From: Granulicella rosea
GTDB taxonomy: Bacteria > Acidobacteriota > Terriglobia > Terriglobales > Acidobacteriaceae
NCBI RefSeq assembly: GCF_900188085.1
Contig: NZ_FZOU01000003.1
Location: 124,001 to 188,000 of the forward strand
Length of the DNA: 64,000 nt
Direction of reading: 5' to 3'
The first letter of the stretch is position 1, and every line of letters starts with the position of its first letter. Positions 26,439-35,920 of this stretch are shown here, in pieces. The notes below the pieces were generated by a model. It was not told where the DNA came from, searched no databases, and saw nothing but the letters and a program-made list of their open reading frames with translations. Both the position numbers and the translations under genes were made by a program.

Positions 26439-27793
26439 GCGAAAGATCGAAGACCGATAAGGCGCCGAAGAAGTTCGTGAAGGCGCGTCCGGCGCAGGCT
26501 GGCCCGACGCTCGGGATGAAGCAGGCGCAGGCGAAGATCACGCCCGCGCGCCGAGTCGCGTATGAGATTCTGACGCTGGTCGGCGAGGGCAAGGGCCACT
26601 CGGACGAGCTGCTGCACGGCGTCCGCACAGACGCGCTTTCGCCGGAAGACCGCAACCTGGCGACGGCGCTCGTGATGGGTGTGCTGCGCTGGCAGATCGC
26701 GCTGGACGCGCGGGTGCGGATGTATCTCGCGCGCCCGGACGAGAACCTGCCGGAGCCGGTGGCGCTGGCCCTTCGGCTGGGCGCGTTTCAACTGCTTCAC
26801 ATGGACCGCATCCCCGCGCACGCGGCGCTGAGCGAGAGCGTGGAGATGTGTCGCGTCGGCGGCGCGCCCTACGCGACCGGCATGGTGAACGCGATTCTGC
26901 GCAAGGTGGCCTCGGCCGCCGCGCCAGGCAAGAAGCTCTTCGAGACGCCGGCGGCGTTTGCCGAGCGGCTGGGGCATCCGGCATGGCTGGTCGAGCGCTG
27001 GGCGAAGAACTATGGGCGCGACGCGGCGTTGAAGATCTGCGAGGCCGACCAGGCGGAGCCTGCCTCTGGCGGCCTCTTCGCTGCGCTGACGGACGACGAA
27101 GCCAACGGCGCGGCGGGAGCGGCAGGCGGCCGCATGCCGCAGATGGACGAGGGTTCGCGGCTGGTGGCGGAGCTGGCCGCTGCGGCTGCGCCTGCCGTCG
27201 AAGGGCGCAAGCTGCGGGTGTGGGATTGCTGTGCCGCGCCGGGCGGCAAGACGCTGATGCTGGCGCTGCGGCTCGCCGGGGCGGATATCTTCGCGACCGA
27301 CGTGAGCGGCAAGCGCATGGACCAGATGGAGGCCCGGATGCGGCGGTACGGGTATGCGTCCGAGGTTCGCTACGGCGTCGGAGATGCGGCGCAGTTGCCG
27401 GAGGATGAAGGGCTCTTCGACCTGATTCTGTGCGACGCGCCGTGCAGCGGGACGGGCACGCTCGCGCGGAATCCGGAGATTCGGCTTCGACTCCAGCCTG
27501 AAGAGCTGGCACGACAATCGGCCCGCCAGCGGGGTCTGCTGGCCGCGGGGTTGAAGCGGCTGGCGCCGGGTGGCCGGCTGGTCTATTCGACCTGCTCGCT
27601 GGAGCCGGAGGAGAACGAGGTGGTGGTTTCAGCCGCTGCGGGCGCCGCTGTGCGGGTGCCTGTCGCGGAGTTGATGAAGCGTGTCCCAGGGCTGACGCCC
27701 GAGGCCGCCGGGCTCGTCCGCGAGGGCGTGCTGCGGACTCTGCCCGGAGTGGATGGATGCGACGGCTTCTACGCGGTCGTACTGGAGCGCTGA
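26435..27793 (+). CDS. rsmB: 16S rRNA (cytosine-967-C5)-methyltransferase RsmB
   Basis: Encodes about 452 residues. The GTG start lies in the fmt stop (GTGA), so translation is coupled. After a basic leader, a NusB-like RNA-binding domain spans about 30-160 (ARRVAYEIL, HAALSESVEMCR). The SAM methyltransferase domain has CCAAPGGKTLMLAL, DAPCSGTGTLARNPEIR with the catalytic-turnover Cys, and the nucleophile in LVYSTCSLEPEENE. The fmt-rsmB pair is a common bacterial arrangement. Its stop abuts the stop of the convergent TadE-like gene with no gap. Confidence 0.95.
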   Translation: MSERSKTDKAPKKFVKARPAQAGPTLGMKQAQAKITPARRVAYEILTLVGEGKGHSDELLHGVRTDALSPEDRNLATALVMGVLRWQIALDARVRMYLARPDENLPEPVALALRLGAFQLLHMDRIPAHAALSESVEMCRVGGAPYATGMVNAILRKVASAAAPGKKLFETPAAFAERLGHPAWLVERWAKNYGRDAALKICEADQAEPASGGLFAALTDDEANGAAGAAGGRMPQMDEGSRLVAELAAAAAPAVEGRKLRVWDCCAAPGGKTLMLALRLAGADIFATDVSGKRMDQMEARMRRYGYASEVRYGVGDAAQLPEDEGLFDLILCDAPCSGTGTLARNPEIRLRLQPEELARQSARQRGLLAAGLKRLAPGGRLVYSTCSLEPEENEVVVSAAAGAAVRVPVAELMKRVPGLTPEAAGLVREGVLRTLPGVDGCDGFYAVVLER

Positions 27794-28294
27794 CTACTGC
27801 TGGATGGCGACCGACGAGGTGCTGGTCAGCACGAACGCATTCTTCGGCATGAAGGGAAACAGGAAGTTGAACGGGTAGTGGATGTTTGTGGTGACGACGC
27901 AGCCGGGACTGGCGTTGGACGTGCCGTAGCACGATCCGCCGGCTGGCGAGGTGCCGGGCCAGGTGGTGTTGACGCTGACGTTCGCGAGGGTGACGCCGGT
28001 GGGGACCGTGCTCTGGATGTAGGCGGCGATGTCGCTGGCGGTCGCGAAGCAGTTGACCGCGGTGGTGCTGCTGCAGGAGGTTCCGGTCCAGGTGTAGCCG
28101 CGCACCATCGCGTAGCGGGTGGCGTTGCGCGCGGCGTTGGCGACGAAGTGCTCCGCGTAGATGGCGCGGCAGCAGTCGAGGATGCCGAAGATCACGGTGA
28201 GCATGACGAGTGAGCTGACGGCAAACTCGATGAGGATGCTGCCGCTTTCGTCGCGATAGAGCTTCGAAATTTGGATGTTTTGCAGGTTCGGCAT
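27794..28294 (-). CDS. TadE/TadG-like pseudopilin-type protein
   Basis: Encodes 166 residues. After a short basic leader, GSILIEFAVSSLVMLTVIFGILDCCRAIYAEHF is the TadE-type N-terminal helix with the Glu at position five or so of the segment. The rest is a Cys-containing extracytoplasmic domain (TSCSSTTAVNC, GSCYGTSNASPGCV) that may form disulfides. TadE proteins are minor pilins of Flp/Tad systems. It is the second gene of a pair with the similar gene upstream (32 nt gap). No tad secretion genes are nearby. Confidence 0.8.
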   Translation of the reverse strand: MPNLQNIQISKLYRDESGSILIEFAVSSLVMLTVIFGILDCCRAIYAEHFVANAARNATRYAMVRGYTWTGTSCSSTTAVNCFATASDIAAYIQSTVPTGVTLANVSVNTTWPGTSPAGGSCYGTSNASPGCVVTTNIHYPFNFLFPFMPKNAFVLTSTSSVAIQQ

Positions 28295-28326
28295 GATAAC
28301 TCCCGACTTAGACGAACTTACTCAAC

Positions 28327-28821
28327 TTAGTGAGCGGATCGCATGCGAACGACGCTGGTAAGTGGAATATGAATCGGTATTCCGGGGAAGCGCAGGATCG
28401 AGGTGTAAGTCGCCGTGGTGGACACCTGGACATAGTTCACGATGTTGGACGAGCAGTTCGTCGGTGCGTACGAGCAGTTGGCTGAGACGCCGGTCCCATC
28501 GGAGCATTGGCAGCCATAAGTGGCGACGGCGGCGATGGTGGCGACGTCCGGCGCATCGAGAATCGCCGCGGCCTGCATGCCTGCGGTGTCGGTGGGCTGT
28601 TGCACGCCGTACAGCGCGCCTGCCTCCGCCGCGGACGAGACTTCGATCGCGGCATAGTAGGCCTGGCCGAAGTCGACCGCGCCGACCAGCAACAGAAGCA
28701 GCACAGGCATGATGATCGCAACCTCGATGAGACTTGCGCCGTCGTCCCGTCGCAGGTAAGCGCGGAGCCGCCTGGACTTATAAGTCGCCTGCCTGATCGG
28801 ACCTGATATTTTCTTCGTCAT
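28327..28821 (-). CDS. TadE-like pseudopilin-type protein
   Basis: Encodes 164 residues. The N-terminus has a basic leader (YLRRDDGASLIEVAIIMPVL) followed by a hydrophobic helix and GQAYYAAIEVSSAAEAGA, which is the TadE signature. The C-terminal region has several cysteines (CQCSDGTGVSANC). The start at ATG 28821 is preferred because GGAG lies 9 nt upstream; the frame is open 19 codons further. Together with the next gene it forms a two-gene TadE operon. Role in a surface appendage or exported complex is inferred. Confidence 0.8.
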   Translation of the reverse strand: MTKKISGPIRQATYKSRRLRAYLRRDDGASLIEVAIIMPVLLLLLVGAVDFGQAYYAAIEVSSAAEAGALYGVQQPTDTAGMQAAAILDAPDVATIAAVATYGCQCSDGTGVSANCSYAPTNCSSNIVNYVQVSTTATYTSILRFPGIPIHIPLTSVVRMRSAH

Positions 28822-28959
28822 CGAACTGCTCCGGGTGTGACGAGGGGCTGAGAGATGCAGCCTTGCCGCTGTCATCAAGGTAATGTTACCGATAGGTGCG
28901 GCAACATAGCACTTTCTGGGCAGCGTCCCGGATCGTGTACGCGATCGCGTATAGATCGC

Positions 28960-31900
28960 TTACTTCTCGGCCAGCACGGGCGCCGCGAGCGAGTGGGGCT
29001 GGCGTTTCCATATGTGGGCCAGCAGGCGGCCGAAGCGCGAGAAATACAGATAGAGAACAGGCGTCGTGAAAAGCGTAAGCAGCAGCGAAAGCGCAAGGCC
29101 GCCGACGATGCTGATGCCCAGCGGACGCCGCAGCTCGAAGCCGATGCCCGAGCCGAGCGCGAGCGGCAGCGCGCCGAGCAGCGCCGTCATGGTCGTCATC
29201 AGGATGGGCCGGAAGCGCAGCCTGCAGGCCTCGTAGATGCTCGCCTCGGGCGTCTTGCCTTCGGTGCGCTCGGCCTGTAGCGCAAAGTCGATCAGCATGA
29301 TGGAGTTCTTCTGCACAATGCCGATCAGCAGCACGACGCCGATCATCGCGATGACCGAAAAGTCGTTGCCCGAGACGTTGAGCGCCAGCAGCGCGCCCAC
29401 GCTCGCAGAGGGCAGCGTCGCGAGGATCGTGATCGGATGGACCATGCTCTCGTACAGCATGCCGAGCACGAGGTAGATGGTGATGAGCGCGAGCAGGATG
29501 AGCGTGGGCTGCGAGGCCAGCGAGGCCTGGAAGACCTGCGCCGTTCCCGCGAAGTGCGCATGCACGGCCTCGGGCATGCCGATCTCCGGGCCGAGGTTCT
29601 GGATCGCGTCCGCCGCGTCGCCAAGCGAGACGCCCGGCGCGAGGTTGAACGAGATGGTTGCGGCGGGGAACTGGCCCTGGTGGTTGACGACGATGGGCGT
29701 CTTCTCGGTCGCGAAGTGGGTGAAGACGGAGAGTGGAATCATCGCGCCATTGCTGGCCGGCACATACACATGGTCGAGCGCGGTGGGGTTTGCCTGGTAC
29801 TCGGGCGAGACCTCCATGACGACGTGGTACTGGTTCGCGAGCCCGTAGATGGTCGAGACCTGGCGCTGGCCGAAGGCGTCGTACAGCGTGTCGTCGATCG
29901 TCTGCGGGCTGACGCCGAGACGGCTCGCCGTATCGCGGTCGATCACGAGGTTGGCGATCAGGCCGTTGTTCAACTGGTCGCTGGTGACGTCGCGGACCAG
30001 CGGCAGCTTCTGCAGGCGGGCGGTCATCTTCGGCGCCCACTCGTTCAGCAGGTCCAGTTTTTCGCTCGACAGCGTGTACTGAAACTGCGCGGCGGAGGAG
30101 CGCGCGCCGACATTCAGCTCCTGCTGCTCGGTCAGGACGACGGTCGCGCCGGGAATCTTCGCGAGCTGCGGCTGCAGCCGCTTGATGACCTCGAGCGAAC
30201 CGACGCCGTGGCGTTCGTCCTCCTTCTTCAACACCATGAAGATGCTGGCCGAGTTCGGCGACGCGCCGTAGCTGCCAACGCCGTAGAAGGAGCTTGCATC
30301 CTGCACGGCGGGGTCCTTCGCGATGATGTCCTCTACCTGCTTGGCCTTGCTTTCGAGCTCGTCGTACGAGACATCCTGCGCGAGGCGGATCTGGCCGGTG
30401 ATGCGGCCCGTATCCTGAATGGGAAAGAAGCCCTTGGGAATCTGAATGTATTGATAGACGGTCAGCGCGCAGGTGAAGAGCGCGACGCCGAAGACCACGG
30501 CCTGGTAACGCAGGACGAGGCGCACGCCGGCCGCGTACCAGTCTTCGAGCTTCTTCAGAAACACCTCGCCGGCCATGTAGACGCGTCCGTGGGTGCGCGT
30601 GCCGTGCGGCTCCAGCAGCACGGAGCAGAGCATCGGCGTCACCGTCAGCGAGACCGCCAGCGAGATGCCGATGGCAATCGACAGCACGATCGCGAACTCG
30701 CGGAAGAGCCGCCCGACGATGCCGCCCATCAGCAGCATCGGGATGAACGCCGCGACCAGCGAGATGCTCATCGTCACGACGGTGAAGCCCACCTCGCTCG
30801 ACCCGCGAATGGCCGCGGCGACGGGCTTCATGCCCTGGCGTAGGTAGCGGTCGACGTTCTCGATCACCACGATGGCGTCGTCGACGACGAACCCCGTCGC
30901 GATCGTGATCGCCATCAGCGACAGATTGTCCAGCGTGTAGTTGCAGACCTTCATGACCGCGAAGGTGCCCAGCAACGACAGCGGCACGGAGACGGTTGGG
31001 ATGAGCGTCGACCGGACCTCGCGCAGAAAAGCCAGCACGACCAGCACCACCAGCAGGATCGAAAGGATCAGGGTAAAGGTGATGTCCTTGATCGACGCGC
31101 GGATCGTCGTCGTGCGATCCATCATGGGGTAGAGCCGGATGGCGGGCGAGAGGCCCGCGCGAATCTCGGGCAGCATCGCGAGAATGCTGTCCACCGTGAC
31201 GATCACGTTCGCGCCGGGCGCCTTGCTGACGATGATCTGGATGGCGTGGCGGCCGTTGATCAGGCCGCCGGTGTAGATGTTTTCGACCGAGTCGTCCACC
31301 CGTGCGATGTCCTCGACCCGCACCGCGGCGCCGTGGTTGTTGTAAACGATCAGCGGCCGGTACTGGTCGGCGCGGGTGAGCTGGTCGGTGGCGGCAAGGT
31401 TGAACTGGCGCGTCTCGTCGAGCAGGCGTCCCTTGGGCTGGTTGACGTTCACCTGTCCGAGCACGGTGCGGAGCCGCTCGAAGCCAAGGCCGTAGCCGTT
31501 GAGCGCGAGCGGGTTGACCTCGACCCGGACGGCGGGCTTGGCGCTGCCGTTCAGCGTCACCTGCCCGACGCCCTGCACCTGCGCTATTTTCTGGCCGATG
31601 GTCGTGTCGGCGATGTCGTACAGCTCGCGCAGGGGGATCGTGTCGGACTCGATGACGAGGATGAGGATCGAGGGCTCGGCGGGGTTGACCTTGCGGTAGC
31701 TGGGCTCGGCCGGCAGGTCGGACGGAAGCTGGCTGCGCGCGGCGTTAATGGCGGCCTGCACATCGCGCGCGGCGCCGTTGAGGCTGCGGTCGAGGTCGAA
31801 CTGGAGGTTGACGGTGGTGGCGCCCTGGCTGCTGACGCTGGTCATCTCGTTGACGCCGGCGATGCGCCCGAACTGGCGTTCGAGCGGCGTGGCGATGGAC

Positions 31901-32085
31901 GACGCCATCACCGCCGGACTCGCGCCGGGGAACTGCGCCTGCACGGAGATGGTGGGGAACTCCGTCTGGGGCAGCGACGCGACAGGGAGATACACCAGCG
32001 CCAGCACGCCCGCCAGCATCAACGCCAGCGCAAGCAGCGTCGTGGCGATGGGGCGTCGGATGAAGGGCGCGGAGATGTGCGTCAC
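28960..32085 (-). CDS. RND-family multidrug efflux permease (HAE-1, MdtB/C-like)
   Basis: Encodes about 1041 residues of an inner-membrane proton-driven pump. The opening HISAPFIRRPIATTLLALAL is typical of MdtB/MdtC-type transporters. TM4 carries the proton-relay Asp pair in ATGFVVDDAIVVIENVDRYL. Large periplasmic loops follow TM1 and TM7. The C-terminal half repeats the fold and ends in a Pro/Leu-rich cytoplasmic tail. The start is uncertain: GTG 32085 sits directly before the conserved N-terminus, and GTG 32142 is the farthest in-frame option. No membrane fusion protein or outer-membrane channel gene is adjacent, so partners must be elsewhere. Confidence 0.93.
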   Translation of the reverse strand: MTHISAPFIRRPIATTLLALALMLAGVLALVYLPVASLPQTEFPTISVQAQFPGASPAVMASSIATPLERQFGRIAGVNEMTSVSSQGATTVNLQFDLDRSLNGAARDVQAAINAARSQLPSDLPAEPSYRKVNPAEPSILILVIESDTIPLRELYDIADTTIGQKIAQVQGVGQVTLNGSAKPAVRVEVNPLALNGYGLGFERLRTVLGQVNVNQPKGRLLDETRQFNLAATDQLTRADQYRPLIVYNNHGAAVRVEDIARVDDSVENIYTGGLINGRHAIQIIVSKAPGANVIVTVDSILAMLPEIRAGLSPAIRLYPMMDRTTTIRASIKDITFTLILSILLVVLVVLAFLREVRSTLIPTVSVPLSLLGTFAVMKVCNYTLDNLSLMAITIATGFVVDDAIVVIENVDRYLRQGMKPVAAAIRGSSEVGFTVVTMSISLVAAFIPMLLMGGIVGRLFREFAIVLSIAIGISLAVSLTVTPMLCSVLLEPHGTRTHGRVYMAGEVFLKKLEDWYAAGVRLVLRYQAVVFGVALFTCALTVYQYIQIPKGFFPIQDTGRITGQIRLAQDVSYDELESKAKQVEDIIAKDPAVQDASSFYGVGSYGASPNSASIFMVLKKEDERHGVGSLEVIKRLQPQLAKIPGATVVLTEQQELNVGARSSAAQFQYTLSSEKLDLLNEWAPKMTARLQKLPLVRDVTSDQLNNGLIANLVIDRDTASRLGVSPQTIDDTLYDAFGQRQVSTIYGLANQYHVVMEVSPEYQANPTALDHVYVPASNGAMIPLSVFTHFATEKTPIVVNHQGQFPAATISFNLAPGVSLGDAADAIQNLGPEIGMPEAVHAHFAGTAQVFQASLASQPTLILLALITIYLVLGMLYESMVHPITILATLPSASVGALLALNVSGNDFSVIAMIGVVLLIGIVQKNSIMLIDFALQAERTEGKTPEASIYEACRLRFRPILMTTMTALLGALPLALGSGIGFELRRPLGISIVGGLALSLLLTLFTTPVLYLYFSRFGRLLAHIWKRQPHSLAAPVLAEK

Positions 32086-32299
32086 GTGTGCTGAAGGGCC
32101 TTCGGGCTTGAAAATGAACGGACTGACTCCACCATACGACACTCGCGGAGGCTCGGAGGAGCGCTTGCGCGAGGGCGTATCGGCTGGATTGGATTGGCGA
32201 ATTTTGGCTTGAATCTGGGTGCGCCATGATCGCTCGAACGAAGCGAAAGCGATCGTGGGCTTGGGATTTTGAAAAGGCTAAAGCGCTCTGCGCCGACGA

Positions 32300-33316
32300 T
32301 CACGGGGCGCCCAGCGCGACCTTCGGCCATCCGTCGACCCAATCGATCGGCGAGATCTGTAGATAAGGCTTGCCGGTCGTCGCGTCGTAGGCGTGAAAGA
32401 CCAGCAGGTCGCCGGTTGCCGTGGCATAGGCAGTCTCGCCACCCGGCCCGGCCCAGCGGGCGTTGCCGGTCAGAAGCTCGGTTCCGCCGCCTTCGAGCAG
32501 CGGTTTGCCGGACCGGTCGAGGTACGGCCCGGCGATACGACGGGAGCGGCCAACCACCGTCCGGTAGGTGCTCTTCGCGCCGCGGCAGCAGGCGTCCCAC
32601 GAGGTGAAGAGGTAGAACCAGCCGTCGTGGTGGAGGATCGACGGCGCCTCCACCGCGTGGCCGTCCTCCTTCGACCGTCGGGCGAGGGGGTAGACCATGA
32701 CGCCGGTGACGGGCGTGGGCAGCTTGCCAGTGGCGTCGTCCAGCCGGACGAGCTGGATGCCGCTCCAGAAGCTGCCGAAGGTCAGCCACCCGTGGCCCTG
32801 CTCGTCGGCGACCCAGGCCGGGTCGATGGCGTTGAAGTCGTCTCCAGCGCGGGACTGCAGGACGAGCCCCTCGTCGACCCAGCGATAGTCCGGGCTGGCC
32901 GGGTCGAGCGTCTTGTTGGTCGCGAGCGCGATGCCGGAGGCGTTCTTCCCGAAGAGCGAGTAACAGTAATAGAGCCGGTAGACGCCGTTCGCGAACGTGA
33001 TGTCCGGCGCCCAGAGGTCGTGCGTGCCTGGGCTGCGCTGGGCGATCCAGGCCGGCATTGTGTCGAAGACATGCCCGCAGAGCCTCCACTCATGCGCGTC
33101 GGACGAGCAGCGGATGCCCAGCAGACCGCCGTCGCGGGTCTTGCCGGTGGTGAAGACATACCAGCGATCGCCCTGGCGGATGATGGACGGATCGTGCGCG
33201 CCCGCGACATCGCCGGAGAGCCGATAGGCCTCAGGGCTTTGCGCGAAGGTTGAGGTAATCGCCGTAAATAAAAGAATCGAAAGAGAAATCGCTCGTATCG
33301 TTGCAGGGCCTTTCAA
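32300..33316 (-). CDS. Secreted GH43-family glycoside hydrolase
   Basis: Encodes about 338 residues. A signal peptide (ISLSILLFTAITSTFAQ) is followed by the GH43 five-bladed fold: GAHDPSIIRQGDRWYVFTTG has the catalytic-base Asp, and HDLWAPDITFANGVYRLYY, FNAIDPAWVADEQGHGWLTF and GSFWSGIQL are typical of endo-1,5-alpha-arabinanase-like members. AVEAPSILHHDGWFYLF carries the catalytic Glu. Arabinan or arabinoxylan breakdown is inferred. No ATG or GTG fits the signal peptide; TTG 33316 is the best start, lying right against a family A repeat. It is downstream of the TetR gene with 59 nt between. Confidence 0.88.
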   Translation of the reverse strand: MKGPATIRAISLSILLFTAITSTFAQSPEAYRLSGDVAGAHDPSIIRQGDRWYVFTTGKTRDGGLLGIRCSSDAHEWRLCGHVFDTMPAWIAQRSPGTHDLWAPDITFANGVYRLYYCYSLFGKNASGIALATNKTLDPASPDYRWVDEGLVLQSRAGDDFNAIDPAWVADEQGHGWLTFGSFWSGIQLVRLDDATGKLPTPVTGVMVYPLARRSKEDGHAVEAPSILHHDGWFYLFTSWDACCRGAKSTYRTVVGRSRRIAGPYLDRSGKPLLEGGGTELLTGNARWAGPGGETAYATATGDLLVFHAYDATTGKPYLQISPIDWVDGWPKVALGAP

Positions 33317-33317
33317 T

Positions 33318-33350
33318 CTGAGCGAAGCGCAGCGCAGCCGAAGAATCTGC
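33318..33350 (+). repeat. Short interspersed repeat, family A (diverged copy)
   Basis: Reads CTGAGCGAAGCGCAGCGCAG then CCGAAGAATCTGC, matching the family A copies near 25.3 and 41.4 kb with an internal GCAGC duplication. It directly abuts the start of the GH43 gene. Confidence 0.6.
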
Positions 33351-33375
33351 GTCTTGCCTGCGCCACCAACCATCC

Positions 33376-34005
33376 TCACCGACCAGCCGCTCCCAGTGCG
33401 GTGAGCAGAAACTGGGTGAGGAACAACGTATCGTCCTCGGTCGAGCGCGCATCCTGATCGGCGAAGACGCGGCGCTCGTTCACCCCGCGGATCGCGTCCA
33501 TGGTGGTCCATGCGGCGGCCAGAAAGTCCTGCGGCGGAATCTCACCGGCTGCTGCGGCCGTCTCGAAGATTGCCTGAAGCTGCCGGACCGCTCCCAGTTG
33601 CCAGGCCATGCTGCGCTGGCGGTGGTGGTTGTCGCGGCTCAGCGACAGGATGACCCGGTAGAGCGACTGCTTCTCCTGCCAGAACGCGATGCGGACGCGG
33701 ATGAACGCGGCGAACCGGCCGGCAAAGTGAGACTCCTTGCCGATGTGCTCCTCGGTGAGCGCGGCCAGCTCGACGATGGCCTGCTGCACGGTGGCCTGGT
33801 AGATCTCGTCCTTGGATTGAAAATAAAGGTAGAGGGTGCCCTTGGCGAGCTGCGCCGCCCGGGCGATCTCCTCCATGCGCGTGGCTTCGAAGCCGTTGTC
33901 GCCGAAGACCTGGGTCGCGGCGGCGAGGATCTCCGACCGGCGAAGGTCTGCGACGAGCTGCTGCTTGCGGTCTTTGATCTCGAGGATGGGGGGAGCGGAA
34001 CTCAT
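33376..34005 (-). CDS. TetR/AcrR-family transcriptional repressor
   Basis: Encodes 209 residues. The N-terminal helix-turn-helix is clear: RRSEILAAATQVFGDNGFEA, TRMEEIARAAQLAKGTLYLYFQSKDEIY. The C-terminal ligand-binding helices are divergent, as usual. It lies back to back with the EmrB-type exporter, with a 149-nt gap holding a TetR-type palindrome, so it almost certainly represses that pump and possibly itself. The ligand is unknown. Confidence 0.92.
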   Translation of the reverse strand: MSSAPPILEIKDRKQQLVADLRRSEILAAATQVFGDNGFEATRMEEIARAAQLAKGTLYLYFQSKDEIYQATVQQAIVELAALTEEHIGKESHFAGRFAAFIRVRIAFWQEKQSLYRVILSLSRDNHHRQRSMAWQLGAVRQLQAIFETAAAAGEIPPQDFLAAAWTTMDAIRGVNERRVFADQDARSTEDDTLFLTQFLLTALGAAGR

Positions 34006-34113
34006 CTTATTCAGAGTAAACCGGCGAACCTTGATTTGGCGTGGGCGCGTCGAGCGCCGTTCAGGGAGATAGACGACCTTTATATCATCCAGGAAAATAC
34101 TCCTGCGACCAAA

Positions 34114-34129
34114 ATGACCGACCGGTCAT
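34114..34129. promoter_or_regulatory. Probable TetR operator
   Basis: ATGACCG-AC-CGGTCAT is a palindrome with 7-bp arms and a 2-bp centre, a common TetR-family operator form. It lies 26 nt before the exporter start and 109 nt before the divergent regulator start. A second, looser half-site pair (ACCG...GTCAT) follows at about 34136-34150. Confidence 0.75.
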
Positions 34130-34154
34130 CTCATAGACCGAAGAGTCATTTCAC

Positions 34155-35786
34155 ATGCCAGCTACCGCAGAACCGCACGAACACGTCATCGCCGAGGCCG
34201 AGCAATCGCTCGCCGAGGCCGCTCCCGCCTTCGACAACCAACCGGCGGCCGCGCCGCGCGTCTTCAACCCGTGGATTGTCGCGCTGGTGGTCACGATCGG
34301 CACCTTCATGGAGGTGCTCGACACCTCGATCGCGAACGTGGCGCTGCCTCACATCTCTGGCAGTCTCTCCGCCTCGCAGGACGAGGGCGCATGGGTGCTG
34401 ACGAGCTATCTTGTTGCAAACGCAATCGTTCTACCCATCAGCGGATGGTTGTCGTCGATCCTGGGCCGGAAGCGCTTCTACCTGATCTCGGTCTTCTTCT
34501 TCACCGTCTTCTCCGCCGCGTGCGGCCTGGCGCCGACGCTTGGGATGTTGATCCTCTTCCGCGTGGCGCAGGGGCTGGCCGGCGGTGGGTTGCAGCCGTC
34601 TGTCCAGGCGATTCTCGCGGACACCTTCTCCGCGCAGAAACGCGGCATGGCGATGGCGCTCTACACGGTTGCGATTCTGGTTGCGCCGGTGCTGGGGCCG
34701 ACGCTCGGGGGCTGGATCACAGACAACTACTCCTGGCGCTGGATCTTCTACATCAACATTCCCGTCGGCATGCTCTGCGTCTTTCTGACCCGTATGGTCC
34801 TGCAGGATCCGCCGCATATGATCGAGGCGAAGGCCAGGGCGCGCAAGCTCTCGGTCGACTGGGCCGGCCTGGGCTTCATCTCGATCGGCCTCGCGACGCT
34901 TGAGATTGTCCTCGACAAAGGGCAGGAGTTGGACTGGTTCGGTTCATCCTTTATTGTAGCTTTTGCTTCCATCTCATTGATTGCGCTCGTCTCTGCGGTT
35001 CTATGGGAGCTTTATACGGATCACCCCGTGGTGAACCTTCGGCTGCTGAAGGAGCGGAACTTTCTCTTCTGCTGCCTCATCATTCTGGGGCTCTACGGCG
35101 TGCTGTACGCGACGACCTACCTGCTGCCGGTCTTCATGCAGCAGATGCTGGGTTACGACGCGACCACCGCCGGCCTGGCTCTTTCGCCTGCGGGACTCTT
35201 CACGATGATCGAGGTGCCCATCGTCGGATTCGTGCTGACGCGAGGGTACGACCCGCGCAAGATGGTCTTCTCGGGCATGATCCTGATCGCCTCCGCGTGC
35301 TGGTGGATGGGCTCGCTGAACCTGGATATCTCGGAGAAGAGCATGATCCTGCCGCGCATCGTGCAGGTGCTGGGACTTGGGTTGATCACGGTGCCGGTCA
35401 GCACGATGGTCTTCCGTTTCATCCCGAAAACGGAGAGCTCGCAGGCGGCGGGTCTATACGCGTTGGTGCGGAACGAGGGCGGCAGCCTGGGCATTGCGCT
35501 GGTCAGCACCATGTTGCAGCGCCGGACGCAGATGTTTCAGATGACGCTGGGCCAGCATATTACGGCTACGACCGGCGCGGTCCAGCAGGCGGTGCGCGGC
35601 CAGGGGCCGGATCAGGCTTACTTCACCCTGGCCAACCTGTACGCGCAGATGCAGCGGCAGGCCACGCTGCTGGCCTACATGGACCAGTTCAAGATGCTGG
35701 CGGTCATGATGCTTTGCATGCTGCCGCTCGTCTTCTTTTTGAAGCGTCCGCCGGTCCAGAAGCATATAGAACTAGACGCGCACTGA
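34155..35786 (+). CDS. DHA2-family MFS drug exporter (EmrB/QacA type)
   Basis: Encodes a 543-residue inner-membrane transporter with about 14 hydrophobic helices. After a 35-residue soluble leader come FMEVLDTSIANVALPHISGS (the DHA2 motif D1), WVLTSYLVANAIVLPISGWL and GRKRFYLISV (motif A). LGPTLGGWITDNYSWRWIFY is the antiporter motif C region. Proton-coupled export of amphipathic drugs is inferred. No EmrA-like adaptor gene is next to it. Control by the divergent TetR protein is likely. Confidence 0.93.
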   Translation: MPATAEPHEHVIAEAEQSLAEAAPAFDNQPAAAPRVFNPWIVALVVTIGTFMEVLDTSIANVALPHISGSLSASQDEGAWVLTSYLVANAIVLPISGWLSSILGRKRFYLISVFFFTVFSAACGLAPTLGMLILFRVAQGLAGGGLQPSVQAILADTFSAQKRGMAMALYTVAILVAPVLGPTLGGWITDNYSWRWIFYINIPVGMLCVFLTRMVLQDPPHMIEAKARARKLSVDWAGLGFISIGLATLEIVLDKGQELDWFGSSFIVAFASISLIALVSAVLWELYTDHPVVNLRLLKERNFLFCCLIILGLYGVLYATTYLLPVFMQQMLGYDATTAGLALSPAGLFTMIEVPIVGFVLTRGYDPRKMVFSGMILIASACWWMGSLNLDISEKSMILPRIVQVLGLGLITVPVSTMVFRFIPKTESSQAAGLYALVRNEGGSLGIALVSTMLQRRTQMFQMTLGQHITATTGAVQQAVRGQGPDQAYFTLANLYAQMQRQATLLAYMDQFKMLAVMMLCMLPLVFFLKRPPVQKHIELDAH

Positions 35787-35920
35787 TTTTCATTCTGAGC
35801 GCGCGAGTTTGTTGGCTGGCGCGGAACCGTCTGGCGAATCTCCTTTTCTTTCAGGCGCCTGCGGCGGCATAATTGGGCACTGGCTTCGAGTTGGTGGCGG
35901 CGCTGTACGAGGAGACCGCG

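Noticed and set aside
26538..27932. A 464-codon minus frame over rsmB
   Set aside because: Arg/Pro/Ser-rich shadow; rsmB has all its motifs on the plus strand.
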